Origin: Citrobacter sp. Marseille-Q6884
Lineage (GTDB): Bacteria > Pseudomonadota > Gammaproteobacteria > Enterobacterales > Enterobacteriaceae
DNA length: 64,000 bases
Assembly: GCF_945906775.1 (NCBI RefSeq)
Contig: NZ_CAMDRE010000001.1
Location: forward strand, 682,001 to 746,000
Direction: 5' to 3'
In this document: positions 9,879-18,541 of the stretch, piece by piece
Layout: each line of letters starts with the position of its first letter
Position numbering within the stretch: position 1 is the stretch's first letter
The notes under the pieces: model-generated
What the model saw: the letters and a program-made list of their open reading frames with translations, nothing else
What the model was told of the DNA's origin: nothing
The model's database searches: none
Translations under genes and position numbers: made by a program

Positions 9879-10880
9879 ATGAGAGACTCAAAGTTAACGG
9901 AAGCCGATGTCACGGCGGAATCCGTTTTTATGCTCCAACGCCGCCAAATCCTTAAGATGCTGGGTATCAGCGCGACGGCCCTGACACTCTCGCCCGCCGC
10001 TCATGCCGATCTGCTCAGTTGGTTTAAAGGCAACGACCGCCCCCCTGCACCTGCTGGCAAGCCGCTAAATTTCAGTAAACCTGCAGCCTGGCAAAATACG
10101 CTGCCTTTAACGCCAGAAGATAAGGTTTCCGGCTATAACAACTTTTATGAGTTTGGTCTGGATAAAGCCGACCCGGCCGCTAATGCTGGCAGTCTGAAAA
10201 CCGATCCGTGGACGTTAAAAATCAGCGGTGAGGTCGCAAAACCCTTAACGCTCGACCACGATGCGCTCACCACCCGCTTCCCACTGGAGGAGCGCATTTA
10301 CCGGATGCGCTGCGTGGAAGCCTGGTCAATGGTCGTGCCATGGATCGGCTTTCCGTTACATAAGCTGTTGGCGCTGGTCGAACCCACCAGCAATGCAAAG
10401 TATGTGGCTTTCGAAACACGTTATGCGCCAGATGAAATGCCGGGGCAGAAAGATCGGTTTATTGGCGGAGGGCTGAAATATCCCTACGTTGAAGGATTAC
10501 GTCTTGATGAAGCTATGCACCCACTCACTCTGCTCACCGTGGGCGTGTATGGTAAAGCGCTTCCTCCACAGAATGGCGCCCCAATTCGCTTAACTGTGCC
10601 GTGGAAATACGGTTTTAAAGGCATTAAGTCGATCGTCAGTATTAAACTCACGCGAGAGCGTCCCCCCACAACCTGGAACATGGCCGCCCCCAATGAATAC
10701 GGGTTTTATGCCAATGTGAATCCCCATGTCGATCACCCGCGCTGGTCCCAGGCCACTGAGCGATTTATTGGCTCAGGCGGTATCCTTGACGTACAGCGAC
10801 AACCCACCCTTCTGTTTAACGGCTATGCCGATGAGGTGGCTTCGCTTTATCGCGGCCTCAATCTCCAGGAGAATTTTTAA
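9879..10880 (+). CDS. msrP: Protein-methionine-sulfoxide reductase catalytic subunit MsrP (YedY)
   Basis: A periplasmic molybdopterin protein that reduces methionine sulfoxide in envelope proteins, with electrons from MsrQ. The Tat signal holds the twin arginine in QRRQILKMLG, and mature sequence begins after AHA. The molybdenum-ligating Cys is in MRCVEAWSMVVPW. The ATG at 9879 follows GGAGGACACT; an in-frame start at 9867 lies before this ribosome site and is less likely. msrQ starts immediately after its stop. In K-12 this pair is at another locus (yedYZ). Confidence 0.93.
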   Translation: MRDSKLTEADVTAESVFMLQRRQILKMLGISATALTLSPAAHADLLSWFKGNDRPPAPAGKPLNFSKPAAWQNTLPLTPEDKVSGYNNFYEFGLDKADPAANAGSLKTDPWTLKISGEVAKPLTLDHDALTTRFPLEERIYRMRCVEAWSMVVPWIGFPLHKLLALVEPTSNAKYVAFETRYAPDEMPGQKDRFIGGGLKYPYVEGLRLDEAMHPLTLLTVGVYGKALPPQNGAPIRLTVPWKYGFKGIKSIVSIKLTRERPPTTWNMAAPNEYGFYANVNPHVDHPRWSQATERFIGSGGILDVQRQPTLLFNGYADEVASLYRGLNLQENF

Positions 10881-11480
10881 GTGCGTCTGACACCCAAACA
10901 GGTCACCTGGCTGAAAGTAGGTTTGCATCTTGCCGGTATTTTGCCGTTTGCCTGGCTCTTTTGGGCAGTGAATCACGGGGGATTGAGCGCCGATCCCGTC
11001 AAAGATATTCAACACTTTACCGGTAGGACAGCTCTGAAATTTCTGTTGGCGGCCTTGCTGGTTACGCCGCTGGCACGCTACGCTAAACAGCCATTATTGA
11101 TACGCACGCGCCGCCTGTTAGGGCTATGGTGTTTTGCCTGGGCTACGCTGCATTTAACCAGCTATGCGTTACTGGAGTTGGGCATTAATAACCTGGCGCT
11201 GTTAGGGCGAGAATTAACAACGCGGCCTTATCTGCTTTTAGGCATTATCAGTTGGTTCATCTTATTCGCCCTCACAGTGACATCCACGCAGGCAGCACAG
11301 CGCAAGCTCGGTAGAAACTGGCAGTATTTACACAACTTCGTCTATCTTGTGGCGATCCTGGCGCCGGTTCATTATCTGTGGTCGGTAAAAGTTTTATCCC
11401 CACAACCGATCATTTATGCTGCGCTCGCTATCGTGCTTTTAGCCTGCCGTTATAAGAAGTTCCGCCAGTGGTGGCGGTAG
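10881..11480 (+). CDS. msrQ: Heme b membrane subunit MsrQ (YedZ)
   Basis: A 199-residue inner-membrane protein with about six helices and conserved histidines (for example WATLHLTSY and LHNFVYL) that ligate heme b. It passes electrons from quinones or the flavin reductase to MsrP. The start codon is GTG at 10881, directly after the msrP stop, so translation is probably coupled. Length and arrangement match YedZ. Confidence 0.93.
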   Translation: MRLTPKQVTWLKVGLHLAGILPFAWLFWAVNHGGLSADPVKDIQHFTGRTALKFLLAALLVTPLARYAKQPLLIRTRRLLGLWCFAWATLHLTSYALLELGINNLALLGRELTTRPYLLLGIISWFILFALTVTSTQAAQRKLGRNWQYLHNFVYLVAILAPVHYLWSVKVLSPQPIIYAALAIVLLACRYKKFRQWWR

Positions 11481-11870
11481 TTTCGCGATATGTGCAGTAC
11501 GTTACAAAACACAGACGAACCCACGTTCTTTACATACCAGCGGTTGATAATCTTCCCTGATAAGACCAGTATTTAGCTGCCAATTGCTACGAAATAGTTA
11601 TAATGTGCGACCTTGCTTTCCCCGAGAGCGTTTTAACATCGCTGAAAGGGTGACAATCGCGCATTGAAGGTATATTTTGTTTTTTACCCGAAAATGGCAG
11701 AAGATAGCCACACAATGACTGGTAAGTCCTGGAATCTCATTGAATGGTTATGGCACTGAGTGCAAACCTGAGATACAGGCATCGTGTCACCAACAGTTAT
11801 TCAAATGCTATACAGACGGCGATAAAACGCCTGTCACAATCTCACTAAACAAAGAGTACGGAACCCACTC
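11481..11870 (+). promoter_or_regulatory. accBC promoter and long leader, 390 bp without a gene
   Basis: There is no coding sequence here, and no aroQ gene. A -10 box TATAAT at 11599-11604 is followed by about 260 nt of untranslated leader before accB. The surrounding sequence resembles the E. coli accBC promoter, from which AccB represses its own operon. No strong -35 box is seen at the right distance. Confidence 0.6.
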
Positions 11871-12341
11871 ATGGATATTCGTAAGATTAAAAAACTGATC
11901 GAGCTGGTTGAAGAATCAGGCATCTCCGAACTGGAAATTTCTGAAGGCGAAGAATCTGTACGCATCAGCCGTGCAGCGCCAGCTGCAAGTTTCCCGATGA
12001 TGCAACAGGCTTATGCAGCACCAATGATGCAACAACCTGCTCTGTCTAACGCTGTCGCACAAACTGCAACTCCAAGCATGGAAGCCCCTGCTGCAGCGGA
12101 AATCAGTGGTCACATCGTACGTTCCCCGATGGTTGGTACCTTCTACCGTACCCCAGGCCCTGACGCGAAACCGTTCGTCGAAGTGGGTCAGAAAGTGAAT
12201 GCGGGCGATACCCTGTGCATCGTTGAAGCCATGAAAATGATGAACCAGATCGAAGCCGATAAAACCGGCGTCGTAAAAGCCATTCTGGTCGAAAGTGGTC
12301 AACCGGTAGAATTTGACGAGCCGCTGGTCGTCATCGAGTAA
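11871..12341 (+). CDS. accB: Biotin carboxyl carrier protein of acetyl-CoA carboxylase
   Basis: AccB carries the biotin that shuttles CO2 between AccC and the AccAD carboxyltransferase in the first step of fatty-acid synthesis. The C-terminal lipoyl/biotinyl domain has the site EAMKMM with the biotinylated Lys near residue 122. An Ala/Pro/Met/Gln-rich linker (about 40-75) joins it to the N-terminal part. It has 156 residues as in E. coli and is followed by accC after 10 nt. Confidence 0.98.
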   Translation: MDIRKIKKLIELVEESGISELEISEGEESVRISRAAPAASFPMMQQAYAAPMMQQPALSNAVAQTATPSMEAPAAAEISGHIVRSPMVGTFYRTPGPDAKPFVEVGQKVNAGDTLCIVEAMKMMNQIEADKTGVVKAILVESGQPVEFDEPLVVIE

Positions 12342-12351
12342 CGAGGCGAAC

Positions 12352-13701
12352 ATGTTGGATAAAATTGTTATCGCCAACCGCGGCGAGATTGCCTTGCGTA
12401 TTCTTCGTGCCTGTAAAGAACTGGGCATCAAGACTGTCGCAGTGCACTCCAGCGCGGATCGCGATTTAAAACACGTATTACTGGCAGATGAAACGGTTTG
12501 TATTGGACCGGCTCCCTCTGTAAAAAGTTACCTGAATATCCCGGCCATCATCAGCGCTGCTGAAATCACTGGCGCGGTGGCAATCCACCCGGGTTATGGC
12601 TTCTTGTCCGAGAACGCCAATTTTGCTGAGCAGGTTGAACGTTCTGGCTTTATTTTCATTGGCCCGAAAGCTGACACCATCCGCCTGATGGGCGACAAAG
12701 TGTCCGCTATTACCGCGATGAAGAAAGCAGGCGTACCGACCGTTCCAGGTTCCGACGGCCCGCTGGGCGACGACATGGACGCTAACCGCGCGCATGCTAA
12801 ACGCATCGGCTACCCGGTAATTATCAAGGCCTCCGGCGGCGGCGGCGGTCGCGGTATGCGCGTTGTGCGCGGCGATGCTGAGCTGGCGCAATCCATCTCC
12901 ATGACGAAAGCTGAAGCGAAAGCGGCTTTCAACAACGACATGGTGTACATGGAAAAATACCTGGAAAATCCTCGTCATATCGAGATCCAGGTACTGGCTG
13001 ACGGTCAGGGTAACGCAATCTATCTGGCAGAACGTGACTGCTCCATGCAGCGTCGTCACCAGAAAGTGGTCGAAGAAGCGCCAGCACCAGGCATTACGCC
13101 GGAACTGCGTCGCTACATCGGCGAACGTTGTGCAAAAGCGTGTGTTGATATCGGCTACCGCGGCGCAGGTACGTTTGAGTTCCTGTTCGAAAACGGCGAG
13201 TTCTATTTCATTGAGATGAACACCCGTATCCAGGTTGAACACCCGGTTACTGAGATGATCACGGGCGTAGACCTGATCAAAGAGCAGCTGCGTATTGCCG
13301 CTGGTCAACCGCTGTCCATCAAGCAGGATGAAGTTGTGGTTAAAGGCCATGCGGTAGAATGCCGTATCAACGCCGAAGACCCGAACACCTTCCTGCCAAG
13401 CCCGGGTAAAATCACGCGTTTCCACGCGCCGGGCGGATTTGGTGTGCGTTGGGAGTCTCATATTTACGCAGGCTACACTGTACCTCCGTACTATGACTCA
13501 ATGATCGGTAAACTGATTTGCTACGGCGAAAACCGTGACGTGGCGATTGCCCGCATGAAAAACGCCTTGCAGGAACTGATCATCGACGGCATCAAAACTA
13601 ACGTTGATCTGCAGATCCGCATCATGAATGACGAGCACTTCCAGCGTGGTGGATCCAATATCCACTATCTGGAGAAAAAACTCGGACTTCAGGACAAGTA
13701 A
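12352..13701 (+). CDS. accC: Biotin carboxylase subunit of acetyl-CoA carboxylase
   Basis: AccC carboxylates biotin on AccB using ATP and bicarbonate. It is an ATP-grasp enzyme: the glycine-rich loop is ASGGGGGRGMRVV, and the catalytic and metal-binding strand is EMNTRIQVEHPVTE. The start at 12352 gives MLDKIVIANRGEIA and 449 residues, exactly the E. coli form; the longer open frame begins inside accB. The operon ends at a terminator at 13716. Confidence 0.98.
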   Translation: MLDKIVIANRGEIALRILRACKELGIKTVAVHSSADRDLKHVLLADETVCIGPAPSVKSYLNIPAIISAAEITGAVAIHPGYGFLSENANFAEQVERSGFIFIGPKADTIRLMGDKVSAITAMKKAGVPTVPGSDGPLGDDMDANRAHAKRIGYPVIIKASGGGGGRGMRVVRGDAELAQSISMTKAEAKAAFNNDMVYMEKYLENPRHIEIQVLADGQGNAIYLAERDCSMQRRHQKVVEEAPAPGITPELRRYIGERCAKACVDIGYRGAGTFEFLFENGEFYFIEMNTRIQVEHPVTEMITGVDLIKEQLRIAAGQPLSIKQDEVVVKGHAVECRINAEDPNTFLPSPGKITRFHAPGGFGVRWESHIYAGYTVPPYYDSMIGKLICYGENRDVAIARMKNALQELIIDGIKTNVDLQIRIMNDEHFQRGGSNIHYLEKKLGLQDK

Positions 13702-13715
13702 GCGAACGTTACGCG

Positions 13716-13746
13716 AAAAGGCCGGATTTTCCGGCCTTTTGTTTTT
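13716..13746 (+). terminator. Intrinsic terminator after accC
   Basis: AGGCCGG (13719-13725) pairs with CCGGCCT (13731-13737), flanked by A4 upstream and a T-rich tract downstream. It lies 15 nt after the accC stop. Confidence 0.9.
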
Positions 13747-13808
13747 CTCCCCTCCGGCACGTCCCATAATGTACAATCCCCGCTTTCTTTATCCACAAGG
13801 GACAAAAA

Positions 13809-14051
13809 ATGGACGCTCGTTTTGTTCAGGCCCATAAAGAGGCGCGCTGGGCGCTGTGGCTGACCCTTTTCTATCTTGCCACATGGTTAGTGGCCGCTTA
13901 CTTACCAGACTCCACGCTGGGGATTACCGGCTTACCGCACTGGTTTGAGATGGCCTGTCTGCTAACGCCGCTGGTTTTCATTTTACTGTGTTGGGCAATG
14001 GTGAAATTTATCTATCGCGATATCTCTCTGGAGGATGACGATGCAGCTTGA
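13809..14051 (+). CDS. yhdT: YhdT family membrane protein (DUF997)
   Basis: An 80-residue protein with two membrane segments (about 15-35 and 49-70) and an acidic C-terminus. Its function is unknown. It overlaps panF by 11 nt, an arrangement conserved in enterobacteria, which suggests a link to the pantothenate symporter as a small partner; that link is inferred. Confidence 0.9.
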   Translation: MDARFVQAHKEARWALWLTLFYLATWLVAAYLPDSTLGITGLPHWFEMACLLTPLVFILLCWAMVKFIYRDISLEDDDAA

Positions 14052-15492
14052 AGTCATTTTGCCGCTTGTCGCCTATCTGCTGGTGGTGTTTGGTCTTTCC
14101 GTTTATGCAATGAGAAAGCGAACGACGGGCACCTTCCTGAATGAGTATTTCCTCGGCAGCCGTTCTATGGGCGGGGTCGTGTTAGCCATGACGCTGACCG
14201 CAACCTATATCAGCGCAAGTTCGTTTATTGGCGGTCCAGGCGCAGCCTATAAATACGGGCTGGGATGGGTACTGTTGGCAATGATCCAACTGCCCGCCGT
14301 CTGGCTGTCACTGGGTATTCTCGGCAAGAAATTCGCTATTCTGGCGCGGCGTTATAATGCCGTCACCCTCAACGATATGCTGTTCGCCCGTTACCAGAGC
14401 CGTTTACTGGTATGGCTGGCGAGCCTCAGTCTGCTGGTGGCTTTCGTCGGAGCCATGACCGTGCAGTTCATCGGCGGTGCCCGTTTGCTGGAAACCGCCG
14501 CCGGTATCCCTTATGAAACCGGTCTGCTGATCTTTGGTATCAGTATCGCGTTATACACCGCATTCGGCGGATTTCGCGCCAGCGTGCTGAATGACACGAT
14601 GCAAGGCATGGTAATGCTGATTGGTACCATTGTCCTGCTGGTCGGTGTCGTCCATGCTGCAGGCGGCCTCAGCCACGCAGTAGAAACCCTGCAAACCATC
14701 GATCCTAAACTGGTGACGCCACAGGGCGCTGATGACATTCTGTCGCCAACCTTTATGACGTCGTTCTGGGTGCTGGTCTGCTTCGGGGTGATTGGCCTGC
14801 CGCACACAGCGGTACGCTGTATCTCCTATAAGGACAGTAAAGCGGTACATCGCGGCATTATTATCGGCACTATTGTGGTGGCGATCCTGATGTTTGGTAT
14901 GCATCTGGCGGGCGCCCTGGGACGTGCGGTAATCCCCGATCTGACGGTACCGGATCTGGTTATTCCGACCCTGATGGTTAAAGTTCTGCCACCCATTGCT
15001 GCCGGGATCTTCCTCGCCGCACCTATGGCCGCGATCATGTCAACGATCAACGCCCAATTACTGCAGAGTTCCGCTACGATCATTAAAGATCTTTACCTGA
15101 ACCTTCGCCCGGAACAATTACGCAATGAAACCCGGTTGAAGCGAATGTCTGCAGTGATCACCCTGCTGCTGGGTGCGTTACTGTTGCTAGCCGCCTGGAA
15201 ACCACCAGAGATGATCATCTGGCTCAACCTGCTGGCGTTTGGTGGTCTGGAAGCGGTCTTCTTGTGGCCGCTGGTGCTGGGCCTGTATTGGGAGCGAGCG
15301 AATGCGACAGGTGCCTTGAGTGCCATGATTGTCGGCGGTGTACTCTATGCGGTACTTGCCACCTTTAACGTTCAGTACCTGGGCTTCCATCCGATTGTGC
15401 CCTCGTTACTGCTAAGTTTGCTGGCTTTCCTGGTCGGGAACCGTTTTGGTTCTACCGCCCCGCAAGCTGCCATATTGACTACTGATAAATAA
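14041..15492 (+). CDS. panF: Sodium/pantothenate symporter PanF
   Basis: A member of the solute:sodium symporter family of 483 residues with about 12-13 membrane helices. It imports pantothenate, the CoA precursor, with Na+. The start at 14041 (MQLEVILPLV) matches the E. coli length; an ATG two codons upstream is also open. Translation is probably coupled to yhdT, and prmA follows 11 nt downstream. Confidence 0.96.
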   Translation: MQLEVILPLVAYLLVVFGLSVYAMRKRTTGTFLNEYFLGSRSMGGVVLAMTLTATYISASSFIGGPGAAYKYGLGWVLLAMIQLPAVWLSLGILGKKFAILARRYNAVTLNDMLFARYQSRLLVWLASLSLLVAFVGAMTVQFIGGARLLETAAGIPYETGLLIFGISIALYTAFGGFRASVLNDTMQGMVMLIGTIVLLVGVVHAAGGLSHAVETLQTIDPKLVTPQGADDILSPTFMTSFWVLVCFGVIGLPHTAVRCISYKDSKAVHRGIIIGTIVVAILMFGMHLAGALGRAVIPDLTVPDLVIPTLMVKVLPPIAAGIFLAAPMAAIMSTINAQLLQSSATIIKDLYLNLRPEQLRNETRLKRMSAVITLLLGALLLLAAWKPPEMIIWLNLLAFGGLEAVFLWPLVLGLYWERANATGALSAMIVGGVLYAVLATFNVQYLGFHPIVPSLLLSLLAFLVGNRFGSTAPQAAILTTDK

Positions 15493-15503
15493 AGAGTTTT
15501 GCC

Positions 15504-16385
15504 ATGCCATGGATTCAACTGAAACTGAACACGACCGGTGCAAACGCTGAAGAATTGAGCGACGCGCTGATGGAAGCGGGAGCTGTCTCTATCACCTTCC
15601 AGGATACGCATGACACGCCGGTATTTGAACCCCTGCCAGGTGAAACTCGCCTGTGGGGCGATACCGATGTTATCGGCCTGTTCGATGCAGAAACCGACAT
15701 GAAGGACGTGGTTGCCATTCTGGCTCAACATCCACTTCTGGGTGAAGGCTTCGTGCATAAAATCGAACAGCTTGAAGACAAAGACTGGGAACGCGAGTGG
15801 ATGGATAACTTCCACCCGATGCGCTTCGGTGAACGTCTGTGGATTTGCCCGAGCTGGCGCGATGTCCCGGATGAGAATGCCGTTAATGTGATGCTGGACC
15901 CTGGTCTGGCGTTTGGTACAGGCACACACCCGACGACGTCTCTGTGCCTGCAATGGCTGGACGGTCTCGACCTTAACGGTAAAACCGTTATCGACTTTGG
16001 CTGCGGCTCCGGCATTCTGGCCATTGCCGCACTGAAATTGGGTGCAGCGAAAGCTATCGGTGTGGATATCGATCCGCAAGCTATTCAGGCCAGCCGTGAC
16101 AACGCACAACGTAATGGCGTTTCCGACCGCCTGGAGCTCTATCTGCCGCAAGATCAACCAGAAGCCCTGAAAGCCGATGTCGTGGTTGCAAACATCCTCG
16201 CGGGCCCATTACGTGAACTGGCACCGTTAATCAGCGTACTGCCTGTTGAGGGCGGTTTACTGGGCCTTTCCGGCATCCTCGCCAGCCAGGCAGACAGTGT
16301 TTGTGAAGCCTATGCTGACCTCTTTACCCTCGATCCTGTTATCGAGAAGGAAGAGTGGTGTCGCATTACAGGGCAGAAGAAATAG
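15504..16385 (+). CDS. prmA: Ribosomal protein L11 methyltransferase PrmA
   Basis: PrmA trimethylates several amino groups of ribosomal protein L11, using SAM. The N-terminal L11-recognition domain (about 1-55) is joined by a linker to a Rossmann methyltransferase domain with motif DFGCGSGILAIAALKLGA near residue 162 and VVVANILAGPL. It has 293 residues, the E. coli length. It lies just after panF on the same strand. Confidence 0.97.
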   Translation: MPWIQLKLNTTGANAEELSDALMEAGAVSITFQDTHDTPVFEPLPGETRLWGDTDVIGLFDAETDMKDVVAILAQHPLLGEGFVHKIEQLEDKDWEREWMDNFHPMRFGERLWICPSWRDVPDENAVNVMLDPGLAFGTGTHPTTSLCLQWLDGLDLNGKTVIDFGCGSGILAIAALKLGAAKAIGVDIDPQAIQASRDNAQRNGVSDRLELYLPQDQPEALKADVVVANILAGPLRELAPLISVLPVEGGLLGLSGILASQADSVCEAYADLFTLDPVIEKEEWCRITGQKK

Positions 16386-16745
16386 TCCCTTTCCGTTACC
16401 ATTTGCCACGCTAAAATCGCTCTTTTTTTCGCAAAAGGATTTGCGGAAATGAGAGCGAGATCTCATTCAAATGTCATTATTTGCTCATAAAAACAGCTTT
16501 TTATCCTGACTAACTCACCTCGCCAGCAATAAAAAAAGAGAAGTTTTCGGAATTTATAAATGGATGCAAAATTACTCTTTTTTTGTATATCAATGATTAT
16601 TAAAGAATTTAATCCGAAAGCGTGCACTCAACACGCAATTCATTGATCCACCTCAGAGGATTGGTTAAAGTTTGGCCTTTCATCTCGTGCAAAAAATGCG
16701 TAATATACGCCGCCTTGCAGTCACAGTATGGTCATTTCTTAACTC
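16386..16745 (+). promoter_or_regulatory. dusB-fis promoter region, 360 bp without a gene
   Basis: No gene is present. Near the end are a -35 box TTTCAT (16678-16683) and a -10 box TAATAT (16701-16706) with a 17-bp spacer and a GC-rich discriminator (CGCCGCC). This is the stringently controlled, growth-rate-regulated dusB-fis promoter known from E. coli. The upstream part is rich in A/T tracts, consistent with Fis autoregulatory sites, which I cannot place exactly. Confidence 0.8.
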
Positions 16746-17711
16746 ATGCGCATCGGACAATATCAGCTCAGAAATCGCCTGATCGCAGCACCTATGGCTG
16801 GCATTACAGACAGACCATTCAGGACGCTGTGCTATGAGATGGGAGCAGGATTGACGGTATCCGAGATGATGTCTTCTAACCCGCAGGTTTGGGAAAGTGA
16901 CAAGTCTCGTTTACGGATGGTGCACGTTGATGAGCCAGGAATTCGCACGGTGCAAATTGCCGGTAGTGACCCTGTTGAGATGGCCGATGCCGCACGAATT
17001 AACGTGGAAAGCGGCGCCCAAATTATTGATATCAATATGGGGTGTCCGGCTAAAAAAGTGAATCGTAAGCTCGCAGGTTCAGCCCTCTTGCAGTACCCGG
17101 ATTTAGTGAAATCGATACTAACCGAGGTCGTCAATGCAGTGGACGTTCCTGTCACACTCAAGATTCGCACCGGCTGGGCTCCGGAACACCGTAACTGCGT
17201 AGAGATTGCCCAACTGGCTGAAGACTGTGGCATTCAGGCTCTGACCATTCATGGACGCACCCGCGCCTGTTTGTTCAATGGAGATGCTGAATACGACAGT
17301 ATTCGGGCAGTTAAGCAGAAAGTTTCCATTCCGATCATCGCGAATGGCGACATTACTGACCCGCTTAAAGCCAGAGCTGTGCTCGACTATACGGGGGCGG
17401 ATGCCCTGATGATAGGCCGTGCAGCTCAGGGAAGACCCTGGATCTTTCGGGAAATCCAGCATTATCTGGACACTGGGGAGTTGCTGCCCCCGCTGCCTCT
17501 GGCAGAGGTGAAGCGCTTGCTTTGTGCGCACGTTCGGGAATTGCACGACTTTTATGGTCAGGCAAAAGGGTACCGAATTGCGCGTAAACACGTATCCTGG
17601 TATCTCCAGGAACACGCTCCAAATGACCAGTTTCGGCGCACATTCAACGCCATTGAAGATTCCAGCGAACAGCTGGCGGCGTTGGAGGCATACTTCGAAA
17701 ATTTTGCGTAA
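16746..17711 (+). CDS. dusB: tRNA-dihydrouridine synthase B
   Basis: An FMN- and NADPH-dependent enzyme that reduces uridine to dihydrouridine in the D-loop of tRNAs (position 17 in E. coli). The TIM-barrel N-terminal domain contains the catalytic Cys in NMGCPAKKVN and substrate motif TIHGRTR; a helical tRNA-binding domain follows. It has 321 residues, the E. coli length. It is the first gene of the dusB-fis operon. Confidence 0.97.
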   Translation: MRIGQYQLRNRLIAAPMAGITDRPFRTLCYEMGAGLTVSEMMSSNPQVWESDKSRLRMVHVDEPGIRTVQIAGSDPVEMADAARINVESGAQIIDINMGCPAKKVNRKLAGSALLQYPDLVKSILTEVVNAVDVPVTLKIRTGWAPEHRNCVEIAQLAEDCGIQALTIHGRTRACLFNGDAEYDSIRAVKQKVSIPIIANGDITDPLKARAVLDYTGADALMIGRAAQGRPWIFREIQHYLDTGELLPPLPLAEVKRLLCAHVRELHDFYGQAKGYRIARKHVSWYLQEHAPNDQFRRTFNAIEDSSEQLAALEAYFENFA

Positions 17712-17736
17712 ACAGAAATAAAGAGCTGACAGAACT

Positions 17737-18033
17737 ATGTTCGAACAACGCGTAAATTCTGACGTACTGACCGTTTCTACCGTTAACTCTCAGGATCAGG
17801 TAACTCAAAAACCCCTGCGTGACTCGGTTAAACAGGCACTGAAGAACTATTTTGCTCAACTGAATGGTCAGGATGTTAATGATCTCTATGAGCTGGTACT
17901 GGCTGAAGTAGAACAGCCCCTGTTGGACATGGTGATGCAATACACCCGCGGTAACCAGACCCGTGCTGCCCTGATGATGGGTATCAACCGTGGTACGCTG
18001 CGTAAAAAACTGAAAAAATACGGCATGAACTGA
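17737..18033 (+). CDS. fis: Nucleoid-associated regulator Fis (3' end is the element's attachment site)
   Basis: Fis bends DNA and controls rRNA operons, recombination and many growth-phase genes. The 98-residue protein ends in the helix-turn-helix [18 protein letters not shown]. The coding sequence is intact although an integrated element begins within its last codons: the 33-bp att repeat starts at 18015, so the last six codons and stop lie inside the repeat and are the same in both copies. Integration therefore leaves Fis unchanged. Confidence 0.98.
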
Positions 18034-18047
18034 TACTAATCAGTTAA
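18015..18047. repeat. Left attachment site (attL) at the end of fis
   Basis: A 33-bp sequence beginning AAAATACGGC and ending CAGTTAA is repeated exactly at 34251-34283. Its centre is a palindrome, AACTGAT-ACTA-ATCAGTT (18028-18045), with the form of inverted core sites around a tyrosine-recombinase crossover. Similarity continues weakly into the adjoining terminator. Confidence 0.9.
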
Positions 18048-18058
18048 GTCGTTGAAAG

Positions 18059-18094
18059 AAAAGGCGCTACTCGGCATGGGGATGCGCCTTTTTT
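18059..18094 (+). terminator. Intrinsic terminator after fis
   Basis: AAGGCGC (18061-18067) pairs with GCGCCTT (18084-18090), followed by a T-run. A near-identical copy lies beside the right att site at 34297-34330, so the element carries a duplicate of the host terminator. Confidence 0.85.
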
Positions 18095-18100
18095 ATTAAT

Positions 18101-18122
18101 CTGACTACACCACTGACTACAC
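18101..18122. promoter_or_regulatory. Candidate integrase arm-type sites, left end
   Basis: Two copies of CTGACTACAC are separated by CA. The same 22 bp recurs in the same orientation at 34103-34124, inside the other end of the element. Tandem sites flanking the core on both arms are what tyrosine integrases with an arm-binding domain use; binding here is inferred. Confidence 0.65.
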
Positions 18123-18155
18123 CGAAGCGCGAACATCTTTGAACGATGCTGATAA

Positions 18156-18425
18156 CTATTTTTTCCGACCGCCTTTCTTTGAAGGAAGTTTATCCAGCGC
18201 ATCCAGGTTAAAACCCAGCTCTTTATCGGTAAGTGGTTTTGCATGTCCTCTGGCCCAGTTCGTGACCTCTATCAGATCAATCCAGCGCTCCTTCACTCCC
18301 TCAATCTTCAGTACGTGCGTTCCCTCTCGCCAGATGCCCCGCTGTATCCGCTTGTTGATTGCCTCCGGCGTTTCTCCTATAACCTCGCAATAGTAAGACA
18401 GTGGTACGCAGCCTAACCCATACAT
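18156..18425 (-). CDS. Small DNA-binding protein, excisionase-like
   Basis: An 89-residue basic protein. The N-terminal half resembles a winged-helix/MerR-like fold as in phage excisionases: a helix with AINKRIQRGIWREG followed by strand residues THVLKIEGVKERWIDL. The C-terminus is Lys/Arg-rich. AGAGG precedes the ATG. It is next to the fis-side att site; in the excised circle it would lie upstream of int, in the same direction, with attP between them. A palindromic operator overlies its promoter region. Xis function is inferred; a small repressor is the alternative. Confidence 0.6.
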   Translation of the reverse strand: MYGLGCVPLSYYCEVIGETPEAINKRIQRGIWREGTHVLKIEGVKERWIDLIEVTNWARGHAKPLTDKELGFNLDALDKLPSKKGGRKK

Positions 18426-18449
18426 AATCGACCTCTAACAAAGTAGCTA

Positions 18450-18529
18450 TTATTGTAGGAGAGATGTATCCTACAATAAGTGGTTAATAATCGAACACCC
18501 TACTGCAGGATAGATTTATCCCACGATAA
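18450..18529. promoter_or_regulatory. Two matched palindromic operators between divergent genes
   Basis: Operator 1 is a perfect palindrome, TTATTGTAGGA (18450-18460), 8-nt spacer, TCCTACAATAA (18469-18479). Operator 2 has the same geometry, CTACTGCAGGA (18500-18510), 8 nt, TCCCACGATAA (18519-18529). Their centres are 50 bp apart, close to five helical turns. They fill the gap between the excisionase-like gene and the + strand regulator at 18542, and the second touches that gene's AAGGA ribosome site. Confidence 0.75.
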
Positions 18530-18541
18530 GGAATACCAGCT

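Noticed and set aside
11481..11870. A possible aroQ gene before accB, as in some enterobacteria
   Set aside because: No open frame of the right size or pattern is present; the region is promoter and leader.
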